NCBI RefSeq assembly: GCF_000760695.4
Contig: NZ_JHEG04000001.1
Span: 8,283,123 to 8,347,122, forward strand
Direction of reading: 5' to 3'
Length of the DNA: 64,000 bases
Source of the DNA: Tolypothrix bouteillei VB521301
Lineage (GTDB): Bacteria; Cyanobacteriota; Cyanobacteriia; Cyanobacteriales; Nostocaceae
The notes under the pieces are model-generated. The model was not told where the DNA came from, searched no databases, and worked only from the letters and a program-made list of their open reading frames with translations. The translations under genes and the position numbers were made by a program. This document shows positions 1-7,812 of the stretch, one piece after another; position 1 is the first letter of the stretch; every line of letters starts with the position of its first letter.

Positions 1-245
1 GCTCAAAAAGTTAAATAAGTTTTTATCATTGACTTACTTGGTTTTAGATGGTCATTTTGGGAATAATGGTGCTGTGGTGATGGCTTTTATGGTTAATGTT
101 TCCCAGGTTTTGCTTTCTCACTTCCGTCGATTTAATCCCGATTTTAGCATTACAGACCTCAAAGCACTGTTCCGATATGCAAACCCACTGTCTACACGGT
201 GTCCTGTTAGAGGTTGGGGTCAGAATTCCCAACAGAAGTGAACAT
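1..245 (+). pseudogene. IS transposase remnant (3' part)
   Basis: The first 240 bases read as broken pieces of a DDE-type transposase. One stretch gives YLVLDGHFGNN, which resembles the 'LDGYFGN' motif of a cyanobacterial IS4-like family. A later stretch gives FNPDFSITDLKALFR, which looks like a more C-terminal piece joined without the usual residues between. The element has no intact frame here and its 5' end lies outside the window. The family match is from memory of the motif, so the exact IS family is open. Confidence 0.4.
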
Positions 246-263
246 AGCTGCCATCTGCCTTAT

Positions 264-938
264 TTAAGAGAAAAGTGTTGCGAGACCCGGTATAAGTTGA
301 AATGTTCCACTTTTCATCATGATGGAAAACCCAAGCCAAATTAACACAAATGGAAAGATTTTTCGACCATATCTGGTTATAACTGGAGCCATCAGAGGAT
401 TGCGAGTCATGTTGTAAGAGAGGAAGCACCACACTCCAACAGTCAAGTAGCAAACACACACAATCACGCCCAGACTGGGAAGATCGCTAGTCGCAAACAA
501 CGGTACGTAAATGCCAATGTTGTTTCCTCCATTGGCAATGGTAACTGCTGAAACGCGGTAAGTTTGAGGATCGGTCAAAGTTGCTAATAATGATTTTTTC
601 CGATGCCTAGATTTAACTGAATGACCAAAGTCAAAGGACACATCTTGTACAGCCTCTACTCCATCTTCTCGACTCATCAGATTACTGATACCAATTATAA
701 TTGGGAGGATACCAAGCAATCCAATCCAAGCTTCTGGAATAACTAAACCACCCAAGAAACCGGGGAGACTGGCAATCACTAATAGAGTGAATCCAACAAA
801 TTCACCAAGAATAACGTGCTTGGGACGAAAGATCTGGTTGACTTTTCCAAAGAAAGCCGTCAAGTATATGTTGTCATCAAAGGTAGTTGCAAAAGCAACA
901 GAAATCCCTGTAATTAATGTACCAATTAGCCAATTCAT
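264..938 (-). CDS. Cadmium resistance transporter, CadD family
   Basis: The 224-residue protein is a polytopic inner-membrane protein with about six hydrophobic segments. Family marks are FATTFDDNIYL near residue 20 and the NGGNNIGIYVPLFA segment near residue 140, both typical of CadD/LysE-superfamily transporters. The family exports Cd2+ or related divalent cations, but the substrate here is not shown by the sequence. A charged cytoplasmic loop (SRHRKK, about residues 110-115) splits the two halves. Length fits the family and the ATG start leads straight into the first membrane helix. It stands alone, with a transposase remnant downstream and a damaged EamA gene upstream. Confidence 0.8.
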   Translation of the reverse strand: MNWLIGTLITGISVAFATTFDDNIYLTAFFGKVNQIFRPKHVILGEFVGFTLLVIASLPGFLGGLVIPEAWIGLLGILPIIIGISNLMSREDGVEAVQDVSFDFGHSVKSRHRKKSLLATLTDPQTYRVSAVTIANGGNNIGIYVPLFATSDLPSLGVIVCVCYLTVGVWCFLSYNMTRNPLMAPVITRYGRKIFPFVLIWLGFSIMMKSGTFQLIPGLATLFS

Positions 939-1108
939 AAGCGTTGTTACAATGATTCAAAGTTGCTTGTAGTCTTTCTCTATTTCCAGAAGTGAGCGCG
1001 ATTCAGGAGAGAGTTCAATTGTTGATCTTTAGTGTGTAGCGCTTGTCATATTAAGTTTTCTGTCCAATAAAAGCAATCATTATTATCTTTGAAAAAGATA
1101 AAAAAAAT

Positions 1109-1849
1109 TTATGGAAAACTCTTCGTGAAAAGAGTTAACTCTTTGTGCTTGAGGGGAAAGTTCGGCTTCATGAGAGAATTATTAACAACTTGGTTGGATA
1201 CAGCTAAGTACAGACCGATAAGAACTCCTGTAAAACCCAAGCAGTTAGAGAAACTTAATCTTTCAGAAAAGATGGCTAGAGCATAAACACTACCTAATAC
1301 CGGAGCTAATAGACGTACCAAGGACACAATTACAGAAGAAAACCTAGCAAGGCTGTAAGTTATAAGTCCTTGTCCTACAACTTGACAGAGAAATGCTAAA
1401 GAAGTAACGCAAAGCCAGCCATTAACTGAAGACGGAAAAAGCCCATCTTGAGTTACCAAAAGTATGGGGAAAATAGTTAATGAAGCGATCGCACAAATCC
1501 ACAGTTGAATTGTCATCGGGTCAAATTTAGACCGTAATTTTTCTACTGTTAATAAATATGCGGTTAACAAAATTGCGGAACCAATTGCTGCTAAGCCTCC
1601 TTGGAATTGACTCGGAGCAATATGTAGTTCCTCAACTTCAATCATAATTGCTCCCCCGATAGCAATGACCATTCCAATGAAAAATGGGCGGTCAAAATTC
1701 TGACGAAACAACAGACAAGCTGTTACGGTAGTAAAGATAGGGGCTAAATTGTGTAAGATAACAGAGATAGCCACACTTGTTTGAGTGAGGGACCAGGCAA
1801 ACAAACTTAAAGTGGCAGCCCAAAAAATTCCAGCACATAGGAGTAGCAA
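1109..1849 (-). CDS. 5'-truncated EamA/DMT-family transporter (probable pseudogene)
   Basis: The readable 246 residues match the drug/metabolite transporter superfamily from about helix 3 onward: an FAWSLTQTSVAISVILHNLAPIF-type segment, a central loop, then the second EamA repeat ending in a GVLIGLYL-type helix. Family members have about ten helices and 290-310 residues, so roughly 70 N-terminal residues (two helices) are missing. The frame stays open for only about 17 codons upstream of the TTG used here, to a TAG at 1901-1903, and no better start exists. I read it as a decayed gene. The substrate is unknown. Confidence 0.65.
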   Translation of the reverse strand: MLLLCAGIFWAATLSLFAWSLTQTSVAISVILHNLAPIFTTVTACLLFRQNFDRPFFIGMVIAIGGAIMIEVEELHIAPSQFQGGLAAIGSAILLTAYLLTVEKLRSKFDPMTIQLWICAIASLTIFPILLVTQDGLFPSSVNGWLCVTSLAFLCQVVGQGLITYSLARFSSVIVSLVRLLAPVLGSVYALAIFSERLSFSNCLGFTGVLIGLYLAVSNQVVNNSLMKPNFPLKHKELTLFTKSFP

Positions 1850-2085
1850 TAGATCGTGACTCGTATAAGACTGATGTTTTACAGGTTGCGCTATCTCCTT
1901 CTATTGCTGAGCTTTTGCTTCTTGGTTCGACTTGAATTTATCAGTTCTACTCTGGCGAAAATTTGTTTTTTTGGTTAATTTTTACTTTAGGGCTTCCCAG
2001 TCAACTCAATCAAATATTATTTTGTATCGATATAATAATTTAAAGTTATTCCTAATGTTAACCCCGAATTTTGCTTATTAACTTG

Positions 2086-2190
2086 GGGACCCCTAAGCCC
2101 CCGTTGAGCAAACTTGCCCAACGGGCACGCTACGCGAACGGAAGTACGCAGAGGTAAGAGGAGAGAGGCTTGGGGTGAGGTCTGTTGAAC
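2086..2190. repeat. Interspersed repeat segment upstream of NRPS gene
   Basis: The gap from 1850 to 2264 holds no gene. Its last part has two repeat-like pieces: a GC-rich stretch around 2110-2142 (CCCAACGGGCACGCTACGCG), and at about 2157-2187 the reverse complement of a sequence that recurs at 23661-23700 (CAGACCTCACCCCAA followed by a CTCTCC run). Such short dispersed repeats are common in filamentous cyanobacterial genomes. Confidence 0.5.
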
Positions 2191-2264
2191 TCAGGTTAAC
2201 TTTAAGAGGGATGGGGAATTCCACCAAATCAGTTAAAATTCTAGATTGCTTTGGGAGAATCTTT

Positions 2265-5200
2265 ATGTCATCTGAAGAGGTTTTCGTCTTTCGCGCATCT
2301 TTCGCCCAACAACGGCTCTGGTTTCTCGACCAGTTGATACCGGGCAATACTATTTATAATGTGCCAACTGCTATTCGTTTGACAGGTTTGCTGAATTGCA
2401 CTGCTTTGCAGCAGGCTTTGCAGGAAATTGTTTGCCGTCACGAAACTTTACGCACTAGGTTTGGGATACTGGAGGGGGAGGCTGTACAGCTGATTTCACC
2501 TTCTTTATGTGTCCCTCTTTCTACACTGAATCTGGAGCAGTTGCCAACAGAGAAACGAGAGATAGAAGCAAAGCTGATTGTCACCTCAGAAATAGAATGC
2601 CCTTTTGACTTATCCCAAGGACCCCTACTGCGAGTGAAATTGCTTGTGCTTTCTGAAACGGAGCATATTTTATTGTTGAATATGCACCACATTATTTGTG
2701 ATGATTGGTCGATTGGAGTATTTATTCGAGAACTGGGAACGCTCTATCAAGACATTGTATGCAATGTTTCTACATCATCTTTGCCGGAACTTCCCCTACA
2801 ATATGCGGATTTTGCCTGCTGGCAACGGGAATGGTTGCATGGAGAAGGGACAAACGGTTATTCACCACTGCAAACTCAGTTAGAGTACTGGCGACAGCAA
2901 TTGAAGGGTGTTTCCATGTTGCATCTGCCGACAGATCGACCGAGAGAGACTGTACAATCCTATAAAGGAGAAACGCAATTTTTAGAGATATCGCAGCAGT
3001 TGGCTGACGAACTCCAAATTCTTTCACAGCAAGCGGGTGTCACTTTATTTATGACACTTCTGGCTGCATTTCAGATGTTGCTTTACCGCTACACCTATCA
3101 AGAAGATATTGTGGTGGGTTCACCAATTGCCAATCGAAACCGCAGTGAAGTTGAAGGGCTTATCGGTTTTTTTGTGAATAGTCTGGTACTTAGAACTGAC
3201 TTATCTGGAAACCCAACTTTTCGAGAGTTGCTAGCTAGGGTGAGAGAAGTGACACTGGGTGCGTACAGCCACCAAGATTTGCCTTTTGAGAAACTCGTTG
3301 AAGAATTGCATCCCGATCGCAACTTAAGCCATCACCCACTTTTTCAAGTGGTTTTTGGTTTTGAAAATGCACCAATGTCAGCCCTGGAATTACCTGGATT
3401 GGTGCCTAGTTTTATGAATATTGATTTTAAAACAACACGTTTTGATTTAGAGTTACATCTCTGGAAATGTTCCCAAGATTTTAGAAGTTTATGGGGTGGG
3501 AATTGGGAACACTCTGATGGAATTCGAGGTGTCATCGTATTTAACACTGATTTATTTAAGAAGAACACTATAATTCGTTTTTTGAAACATTTTAAAACTC
3601 TTTTAAAAAGTCTTGTGCATCATCCAGAACAATGCATTACAGAAATACCTATTCTCAGTGAAGCTGAACGACACCAGATATTAGTAGAATGGAATAATAC
3701 TTATATTGAGTATCCTGATGATAAGTGCATTCATCAATTGTTTGAGGATTGGGTTCAAAAAAGTCCCGATGCTATTGCATTAGTATTTGGAGATGTAGAG
3801 ACGACATACAGGGAATTAAATCAACGCAGCAATCAACTCGCACATTACCTACAACAACGGGGTGTGGGTATAGAAGTTTTAGTAGGGATTTGTGTAGAAC
3901 GATCTGTAGACGCAATTGTCGGTTTGTTAGCAATTTTGAAAGCAGGGGGAGTTTATGTACCTTTAGACCCTAACTATCCGCAAGAACGTCTCAATTTTAT
4001 CCTAGAAGATGCAGGAGTTTCCATACTGCTGGTGCAAGAAAATACAAGCAAGCAATTTATGGATTTTTCTCAGCAAATCATTTATCTAGATAAAGATTGG
4101 GATAAAGTCTCGCAGGAAAGCACAGATAACCCCAAAATTAAAATTGATAGTGCTTGCTTGGCTTATGCGATTTACACTTCCGGCTCTACAGGTAAACCCA
4201 AAGGAGTTGCAGTAACTCACAAAGCTGTCAATCGACTTGTTTGTAACACAAATTATATAACAATAAAGACAATAGATAAAGTAGCTCAAGCATCAACTAT
4301 GTCCTTTGATGCAGCTACCTTTGAAATTTGGGGAGCATTATTGAACGGGGCTCAACTTGTTTCAATCGACAAACAAACTCTTCTATCATCACGTGAATTT
4401 AAAAGACAACTCCAAGAAAAAGAAATTAGTATTTTATTTTTAACGACAGCTTTATTTCAACAAATTGCTAGAGACAACCCACAAGCTTTTGCTTCATTGC
4501 GATGTTTGTTATTTGGTGGAGAAACCGTTGATGTCAGATGGGTTGAGAAGGTTTTAAAACAAGGTTCACCCCATCAATTGATCCATGTTTACGGTCCTAC
4601 AGAGGGGACAACATTTTCTTCTTATTATAATGTAAAAGAATTTCCAGAAACAACTGCTTCTCTACCCATCGGTCGTCCGATCGCAAACACGCAAATATAT
4701 ATTTTAGATACTCGTTTACAACCCGTACCTATTGGTGTTTCGGGTGAGTTATACATTAGCGGTGATGGGTTAGCGCGTGGTTACCTCAAACGCCCGAATC
4801 TAACTGCTGAACGCTTTATTCCCAATCCTTTTAAGAATTACGACCAATCTCGCACACCCAAGCAAAAAAATCCCTCTTCCCGAACCCCTATTTTCAAAAC
4901 AGGTGACTTAGCCCGATATTTACCAGATGGGAATATTGAATTTTTAGGACGTATTGACAATCAAGTGAAAATTCGCGGTTTTCGGATTGAGTTGGGAGAG
5001 ATTGAAGCTGTTTTAAAACAGCATCCCGGCGTCAGAGACAGTGTAGCGATCGTGCGGGAAGAAGTGAGGGGTGAGAAAGACTTAGTGGCTTATATCATAA
5101 CCGATAATCAGTATATAGATATTGCCAACCATCCAAAATCCACAGTCTACAATTCACAACTCCACGAACTCCGTCAATTCTTAAAACAAAAGTTGCCACA

Positions 5201-5615
5201 ATACATGGTACCCAAAGCTTGTATTGTATTAGAATCTTTTCCACTAACACCAAATGGCAAAGTGGATCGCAATGCTTTACCTGCACCAAATCAATTGATA
5301 TTTGATAGAGACGAAGATTATCTAGCGCCAAGGACACCAGTTGAAGAAGTACTAGCAGACATTTGGAATCAGCTTTTAGGGACAGAGAACTTGGGGGTGT
5401 GCGATAATTTCTTTGAATTGGGCGGACACTCTTTACTCGCAACTCAGTTAGTTTCTCGAATACGCGATGTCTTGAATGTTGATGTGTCTGTACGTCATTT
5501 ATTTGAAGCACCAACTGTTGCAGAACTGGCAAAATATATTGAAACTATGCGTTGGGCGATCGCAGGTTCAGATAAAGTAACTACTAGTGAGGGTCGGGAA
5601 GAAATCGAATTTTGA
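2265..5615 (+). CDS. Non-ribosomal peptide synthetase, single module C-A-PCP
   Basis: This 1116-residue cytosolic enzyme selects and condenses one amino acid. The condensation domain starts almost at residue 1 (ASFAQQRLWFLDQL). Its active-site motif is HHIICDD (about residues 141-147) instead of HHxxxDG. The adenylation domain (about 500-1000) has YTSGSTGKPKG, YGPTEG, a TGDLARY core and PNGKVDR. The carrier protein has DNFFELGGHSLL with the phosphopantetheine serine near 1056. Pocket residues read by eye against GrsA are D-A-F-F-L-G-V-T-F-K, which points to Ile or Val. There is no epimerase or thioesterase. I chose ATG 2265 because GGGAGA lies just upstream and the C domain begins directly; the frame is open back to 2175. 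It probably passes its product to another NRPS. Confidence 0.9.
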   Translation: MSSEEVFVFRASFAQQRLWFLDQLIPGNTIYNVPTAIRLTGLLNCTALQQALQEIVCRHETLRTRFGILEGEAVQLISPSLCVPLSTLNLEQLPTEKREIEAKLIVTSEIECPFDLSQGPLLRVKLLVLSETEHILLLNMHHIICDDWSIGVFIRELGTLYQDIVCNVSTSSLPELPLQYADFACWQREWLHGEGTNGYSPLQTQLEYWRQQLKGVSMLHLPTDRPRETVQSYKGETQFLEISQQLADELQILSQQAGVTLFMTLLAAFQMLLYRYTYQEDIVVGSPIANRNRSEVEGLIGFFVNSLVLRTDLSGNPTFRELLARVREVTLGAYSHQDLPFEKLVEELHPDRNLSHHPLFQVVFGFENAPMSALELPGLVPSFMNIDFKTTRFDLELHLWKCSQDFRSLWGGNWEHSDGIRGVIVFNTDLFKKNTIIRFLKHFKTLLKSLVHHPEQCITEIPILSEAERHQILVEWNNTYIEYPDDKCIHQLFEDWVQKSPDAIALVFGDVETTYRELNQRSNQLAHYLQQRGVGIEVLVGICVERSVDAIVGLLAILKAGGVYVPLDPNYPQERLNFILEDAGVSILLVQENTSKQFMDFSQQIIYLDKDWDKVSQESTDNPKIKIDSACLAYAIYTSGSTGKPKGVAVTHKAVNRLVCNTNYITIKTIDKVAQASTMSFDAATFEIWGALLNGAQLVSIDKQTLLSSREFKRQLQEKEISILFLTTALFQQIARDNPQAFASLRCLLFGGETVDVRWVEKVLKQGSPHQLIHVYGPTEGTTFSSYYNVKEFPETTASLPIGRPIANTQIYILDTRLQPVPIGVSGELYISGDGLARGYLKRPNLTAERFIPNPFKNYDQSRTPKQKNPSSRTPIFKTGDLARYLPDGNIEFLGRIDNQVKIRGFRIELGEIEAVLKQHPGVRDSVAIVREEVRGEKDLVAYIITDNQYIDIANHPKSTVYNSQLHELRQFLKQKLPQYMVPKACIVLESFPLTPNGKVDRNALPAPNQLIFDRDEDYLAPRTPVEEVLADIWNQLLGTENLGVCDNFFELGGHSLLATQLVSRIRDVLNVDVSVRHLFEAPTVAELAKYIETMRWAIAGSDKVTTSEGREEIEF

Positions 5616-5671
5616 ACAATGTGGCTCGAGTGTACCAGAGTTGTTTGTCAATTACCCAACAGTTTTGGTAG

Positions 5672-5704
5672 GGGTGTAAGGTATTGTGCGCCCTTACACC
5701 TTTT
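5672..5704 (+). terminator. Rho-independent terminator after NRPS gene
   Basis: GGTGTAAGG (5673-5681) pairs with CCTTACACC (5692-5700) around a 10-nt loop, and TTTT follows. It lies about 57 bases past the NRPS stop codon. Confidence 0.7.
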
Positions 5705-5816
5705 CCTTAAGCTGGAGAGTGCAATAGCTGTGTTGGCATACAAAGCAGAGATCGCCTTTGAGAAAAACTTTGCGATTTGCTGAATGTACAAGTCATCCTT
5801 CTTAGTTTCTTGAATT

Positions 5817-5841
5817 TTTTTACCAATATTATTGGTAAAAA
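5817..5841. promoter_or_regulatory. 17-bp palindromic operator, copy 1
   Basis: The core TACCAATATTATTGGTA (5821-5837) is a perfect palindrome about one central base. Flanking T and A runs extend the arms to 12 bp. It sits 60-80 bases upstream of the exported Mop chimera. A related pair in the opposite sense, TTGGTA (5852-5857) and TACCAA (5864-5869), follows closely. The identical 17-mer occurs again at 10744-10760. A dimeric repressor or activator site is the likely reading. Confidence 0.65.
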
Positions 5842-5895
5842 GAGGCTTATCTTGGTACGATTTTACCAATCGCAAATTCTTTATTAAGTTTTTCC

Positions 5896-6204
5896 ATGAA
5901 AAGAAGACAACTTTTTGCCTTCATTAGATTAGCCGTTGCTAGTTTACTCCTGGTAAGTGGCTTGCGATGGTTCGATCCATCTCCTGCGATCGCACAATCT
6001 AACGCCAACCTACTTATATCTGCTGCTGCTAGCTTGAAAGATACGCTAGAGGAAGTCAACGATGAGATAGAGATAGAAATTGCACCGGGAGTAGCGGTAA
6101 CTGCGATTATCACAAAAACTTCAGTAGAGAAGCTAGGACTTCAAGAAGGAAAACAAGCTTACGCTATTATTAAAGCTTCAGATGTGATTGTTTCCGTTGA
6201 TTAG
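5896..6204 (+). CDS. Exported ModA-Mop chimera (signal peptide plus partial TOBE domain)
   Basis: The 102-residue protein joins two families. Residues 1-34 are a Sec signal peptide ending in PAIAQS, and NANLLISAAASLKDTLEEV is the N-terminus of a molybdate-binding protein ModA. From about residue 55 the sequence is a Mop/TOBE domain (EIEIAPGVAVTAIITKTS, then EGKQAYAIIKASDV) that closely matches the free Mop protein at 11658-11867. The rest of ModA is absent. The join falls where both families have a similar 'SA..LK.T..V' pattern, which suggests deletion by recombination at short homology. If made, it would be an exported fragment of an oxyanion-binding domain; function is uncertain. A strong palindromic operator lies upstream. 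Confidence 0.75.
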   Translation: MKRRQLFAFIRLAVASLLLVSGLRWFDPSPAIAQSNANLLISAAASLKDTLEEVNDEIEIEIAPGVAVTAIITKTSVEKLGLQEGKQAYAIIKASDVIVSVD

Positions 6205-6421
6205 GTAATTTTTTTACTGTCAAGCTTGGCGACTGAAGTGGAACTCTGGCTATCGAGCGTTGGAGTTCCTCACACGTAAAACTTACAGTGTAGCTAGCAA
6301 ATCCCAATGCAGCAGTAGCTGCTGAAGCGGTTTTGGCTAAGAGAAACATCCAGCCTGCTGTGAAACAAAACCAAGGATTCAGGTATTTGTAGCCATATTC
6401 GTAAAGATCCTTGTCGTCCAT
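6170..6421 (-). CDS. Possible small membrane protein, unrecognised
   Basis: This 83-residue frame begins MDDKDLYEYGYKYLNPWF and has one plausible membrane segment (residues about 19-48, ending in an Ala/Thr-rich stretch). It overlaps the last 35 bases of the ModA-Mop chimera tail to tail and is divergent from the GIDDTD gene. I see no clear ribosome-binding site. Composition looks protein-like in the first 55 residues and poor after that. It may be a real small protein or a chance frame. Confidence 0.35.
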   Translation of the reverse strand: MDDKDLYEYGYKYLNPWFCFTAGWMFLLAKTASAATAALGFASYTVSFTCEELQRSIARVPLQSPSLTVKKLPNQRKQSHLKL

Positions 6422-6426
6422 ATGAT

Positions 6427-6463
6427 AACTTAAAAAGTTGGTAAAATTGTGGTAAGGTTGGTA
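6427..6463. promoter_or_regulatory. Repeated TTGGTA half-sites
   Basis: GTTGGTA occurs twice, at 6437-6443 and 6457-6463, exactly 20 bases apart. The first is preceded by AACTT, giving a degenerate version of the island's 17-bp palindrome. The pair lies just before the GIDDTD gene start at 6492, in a suitable place for an operator. The match to the other operators is weak. Confidence 0.35.
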
Positions 6464-6491
6464 GAGTTCTCAAAACAAAGCACGGCATAGG

Positions 6492-7247
6492 ATGCGTCTT
6501 CTTATAGGCATAGACGATACTGATAATTTGACAAGTATTGGAACTGGCAAATTGGTCAGAATGTTGGGTCTAGAGCTAGTTGCTCGAGAATTAGCCCAAG
6601 TCATTGGAACAACTCGCCACCAGCTTTTAGTTAGCCCTGAAATTCCTTTTACTTCCCACAATAGTTCAGCCTGCATGATGGTAGAGACTGATACAGACAA
6701 AGTTGACAAGTTGACTGGCTATTGCCGGGAATTTCTTCTTAAAAACAGTGCAAGTGGATCGGATGCTGGGTTGTGTTTGGCTCCCTGGAATAGGGTTAAC
6801 CTTACAGTGCAGACGTTTGGCAAACTGGCAAAAGAAAAAGTCCTGACTCAGAAGGAAGCAATTGCAGTGGCTCAAGAAGCAGGGCTTTTTTTGGAAGGTT
6901 TGACAGGTACTAAAGGCGGAATCATTGGAGCACTTGCTGGAGTAGGTTTGCGAAAAACTGGAAACGATGGGCGATTTATTTGGTTACCTGGTTTATACGA
7001 ACTAGAAGGCATATATACTGCTCGTCAACTTTATCAAAATGTCGTTGGTGTCGATCGCATTCAAGATTTGACAGGGGAGTTAATACCCGAAGGGATGCGA
7101 ATACAAGTCAACAGTTGGCCTCGTCCGGTGCTACTCAACGGTCAAATTATCATGCTGGTGGCTCAAGCCACTGATGAAGCTCGCGAAGTAAAACAGGAAG
7201 ACTATGAATACCAAATGGCTCCCAAAAACATCGTTCGTCAATATTAA
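6492..7247 (+). CDS. TiaS-like GIDDTD-domain protein
   Basis: The 251-residue protein starts MRLLIGIDDTDNLTSIGTG. The GIDDTD signature belongs to the N-terminal ATP-binding domain of archaeal TiaS, the tRNA-Ile2 agmatidine synthetase. Here only that region and a short C-terminal part are present, without the TiaS OB-fold and zinc domains, so tRNA modification is not implied. Bacterial homologues of this size are usually uncharacterised. A second conserved block is EGLTGTKGGIIGALAGVGL (about 138-156). The gene overlaps the next membrane-protein gene by 44 bases, so the two are likely co-translated, and it sits in the oxyanion island. A role with that membrane protein in small-molecule or metal handling is inference. 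Confidence 0.6.
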   Translation: MRLLIGIDDTDNLTSIGTGKLVRMLGLELVARELAQVIGTTRHQLLVSPEIPFTSHNSSACMMVETDTDKVDKLTGYCREFLLKNSASGSDAGLCLAPWNRVNLTVQTFGKLAKEKVLTQKEAIAVAQEAGLFLEGLTGTKGGIIGALAGVGLRKTGNDGRFIWLPGLYELEGIYTARQLYQNVVGVDRIQDLTGELIPEGMRIQVNSWPRPVLLNGQIIMLVAQATDEAREVKQEDYEYQMAPKNIVRQY

Positions 7248-7779
7248 GCGTCTGGGTAAAGTCAACTGGCTAAAAGTTATCGGTCTGTTGGGAATAGGCT
7301 TTTTCATTGCCTTTTTGCAGGCAAATCTGCGCGTACCACTGAGATTACCCGGTTGGCGCGGGCTGACTTGGTTAACACCTCTTGTCGCGACTCGTTTGTC
7401 AACTTCTTTCTTTGGTGCTGCATCTGTTACCAGCCTTAGCGCAACAGGCTTTTCGCTCCTCCTCGGAGTCAGACACAATCCTTTTGATTGGTTTTTGTAT
7501 CTTGTGGTGGGAGAATTATTAGATTTGGCGTACCACTTCAACAAACAACGGCGACAAAAAATTTGGTTTTGGGCGATCGCTGCGGGGCTTGTCCACCTTA
7601 TTAAACCTTTATCTCAGACGATCGTAAGTGCTGGTGGAGGTTGGCGGTATGGAGCACTATTTGTTGCTGGTCCGTTTTACCCTCTGATGACACATTTGGT
7701 ATTTGGTGCGATCGCTGGGTTTCTAGGTGCAGCAACAGTATTTTGGGTCAAACGGCTGCATCGTTCTCAATCGCAATAA
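7204..7779 (+). CDS. Small polytopic membrane protein, ECF S-component-like
   Basis: The 191-residue protein has about five hydrophobic segments: KVIGLLGIGFFIAFLQ near residue 25, then helices near 60-85, 95-110, 120-140 and 150-180, with a basic C-terminus. Size, Gly/Ala-rich helices and the small-molecule-island setting resemble substrate-binding (S) components of ECF transporters, but I see no diagnostic signature. It starts inside the end of the GIDDTD gene in another frame, a typical operon overlap. No ECF ATPase or T component lies in the window. The call is by topology only. Confidence 0.5.
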   Translation: MNTKWLPKTSFVNIKRLGKVNWLKVIGLLGIGFFIAFLQANLRVPLRLPGWRGLTWLTPLVATRLSTSFFGAASVTSLSATGFSLLLGVRHNPFDWFLYLVVGELLDLAYHFNKQRRQKIWFWAIAAGLVHLIKPLSQTIVSAGGGWRYGALFVAGPFYPLMTHLVFGAIAGFLGAATVFWVKRLHRSQSQ

Positions 7780-7812
7780 GTTACTGTTCCTACAAAATTG
7801 GTAACCTAGGGT

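Noticed and set aside
5648..5875. Minus-strand 75-residue frame
   Set aside because: It covers the NRPS terminator and the palindromic operator, has no ribosome site and no protein-like pattern.
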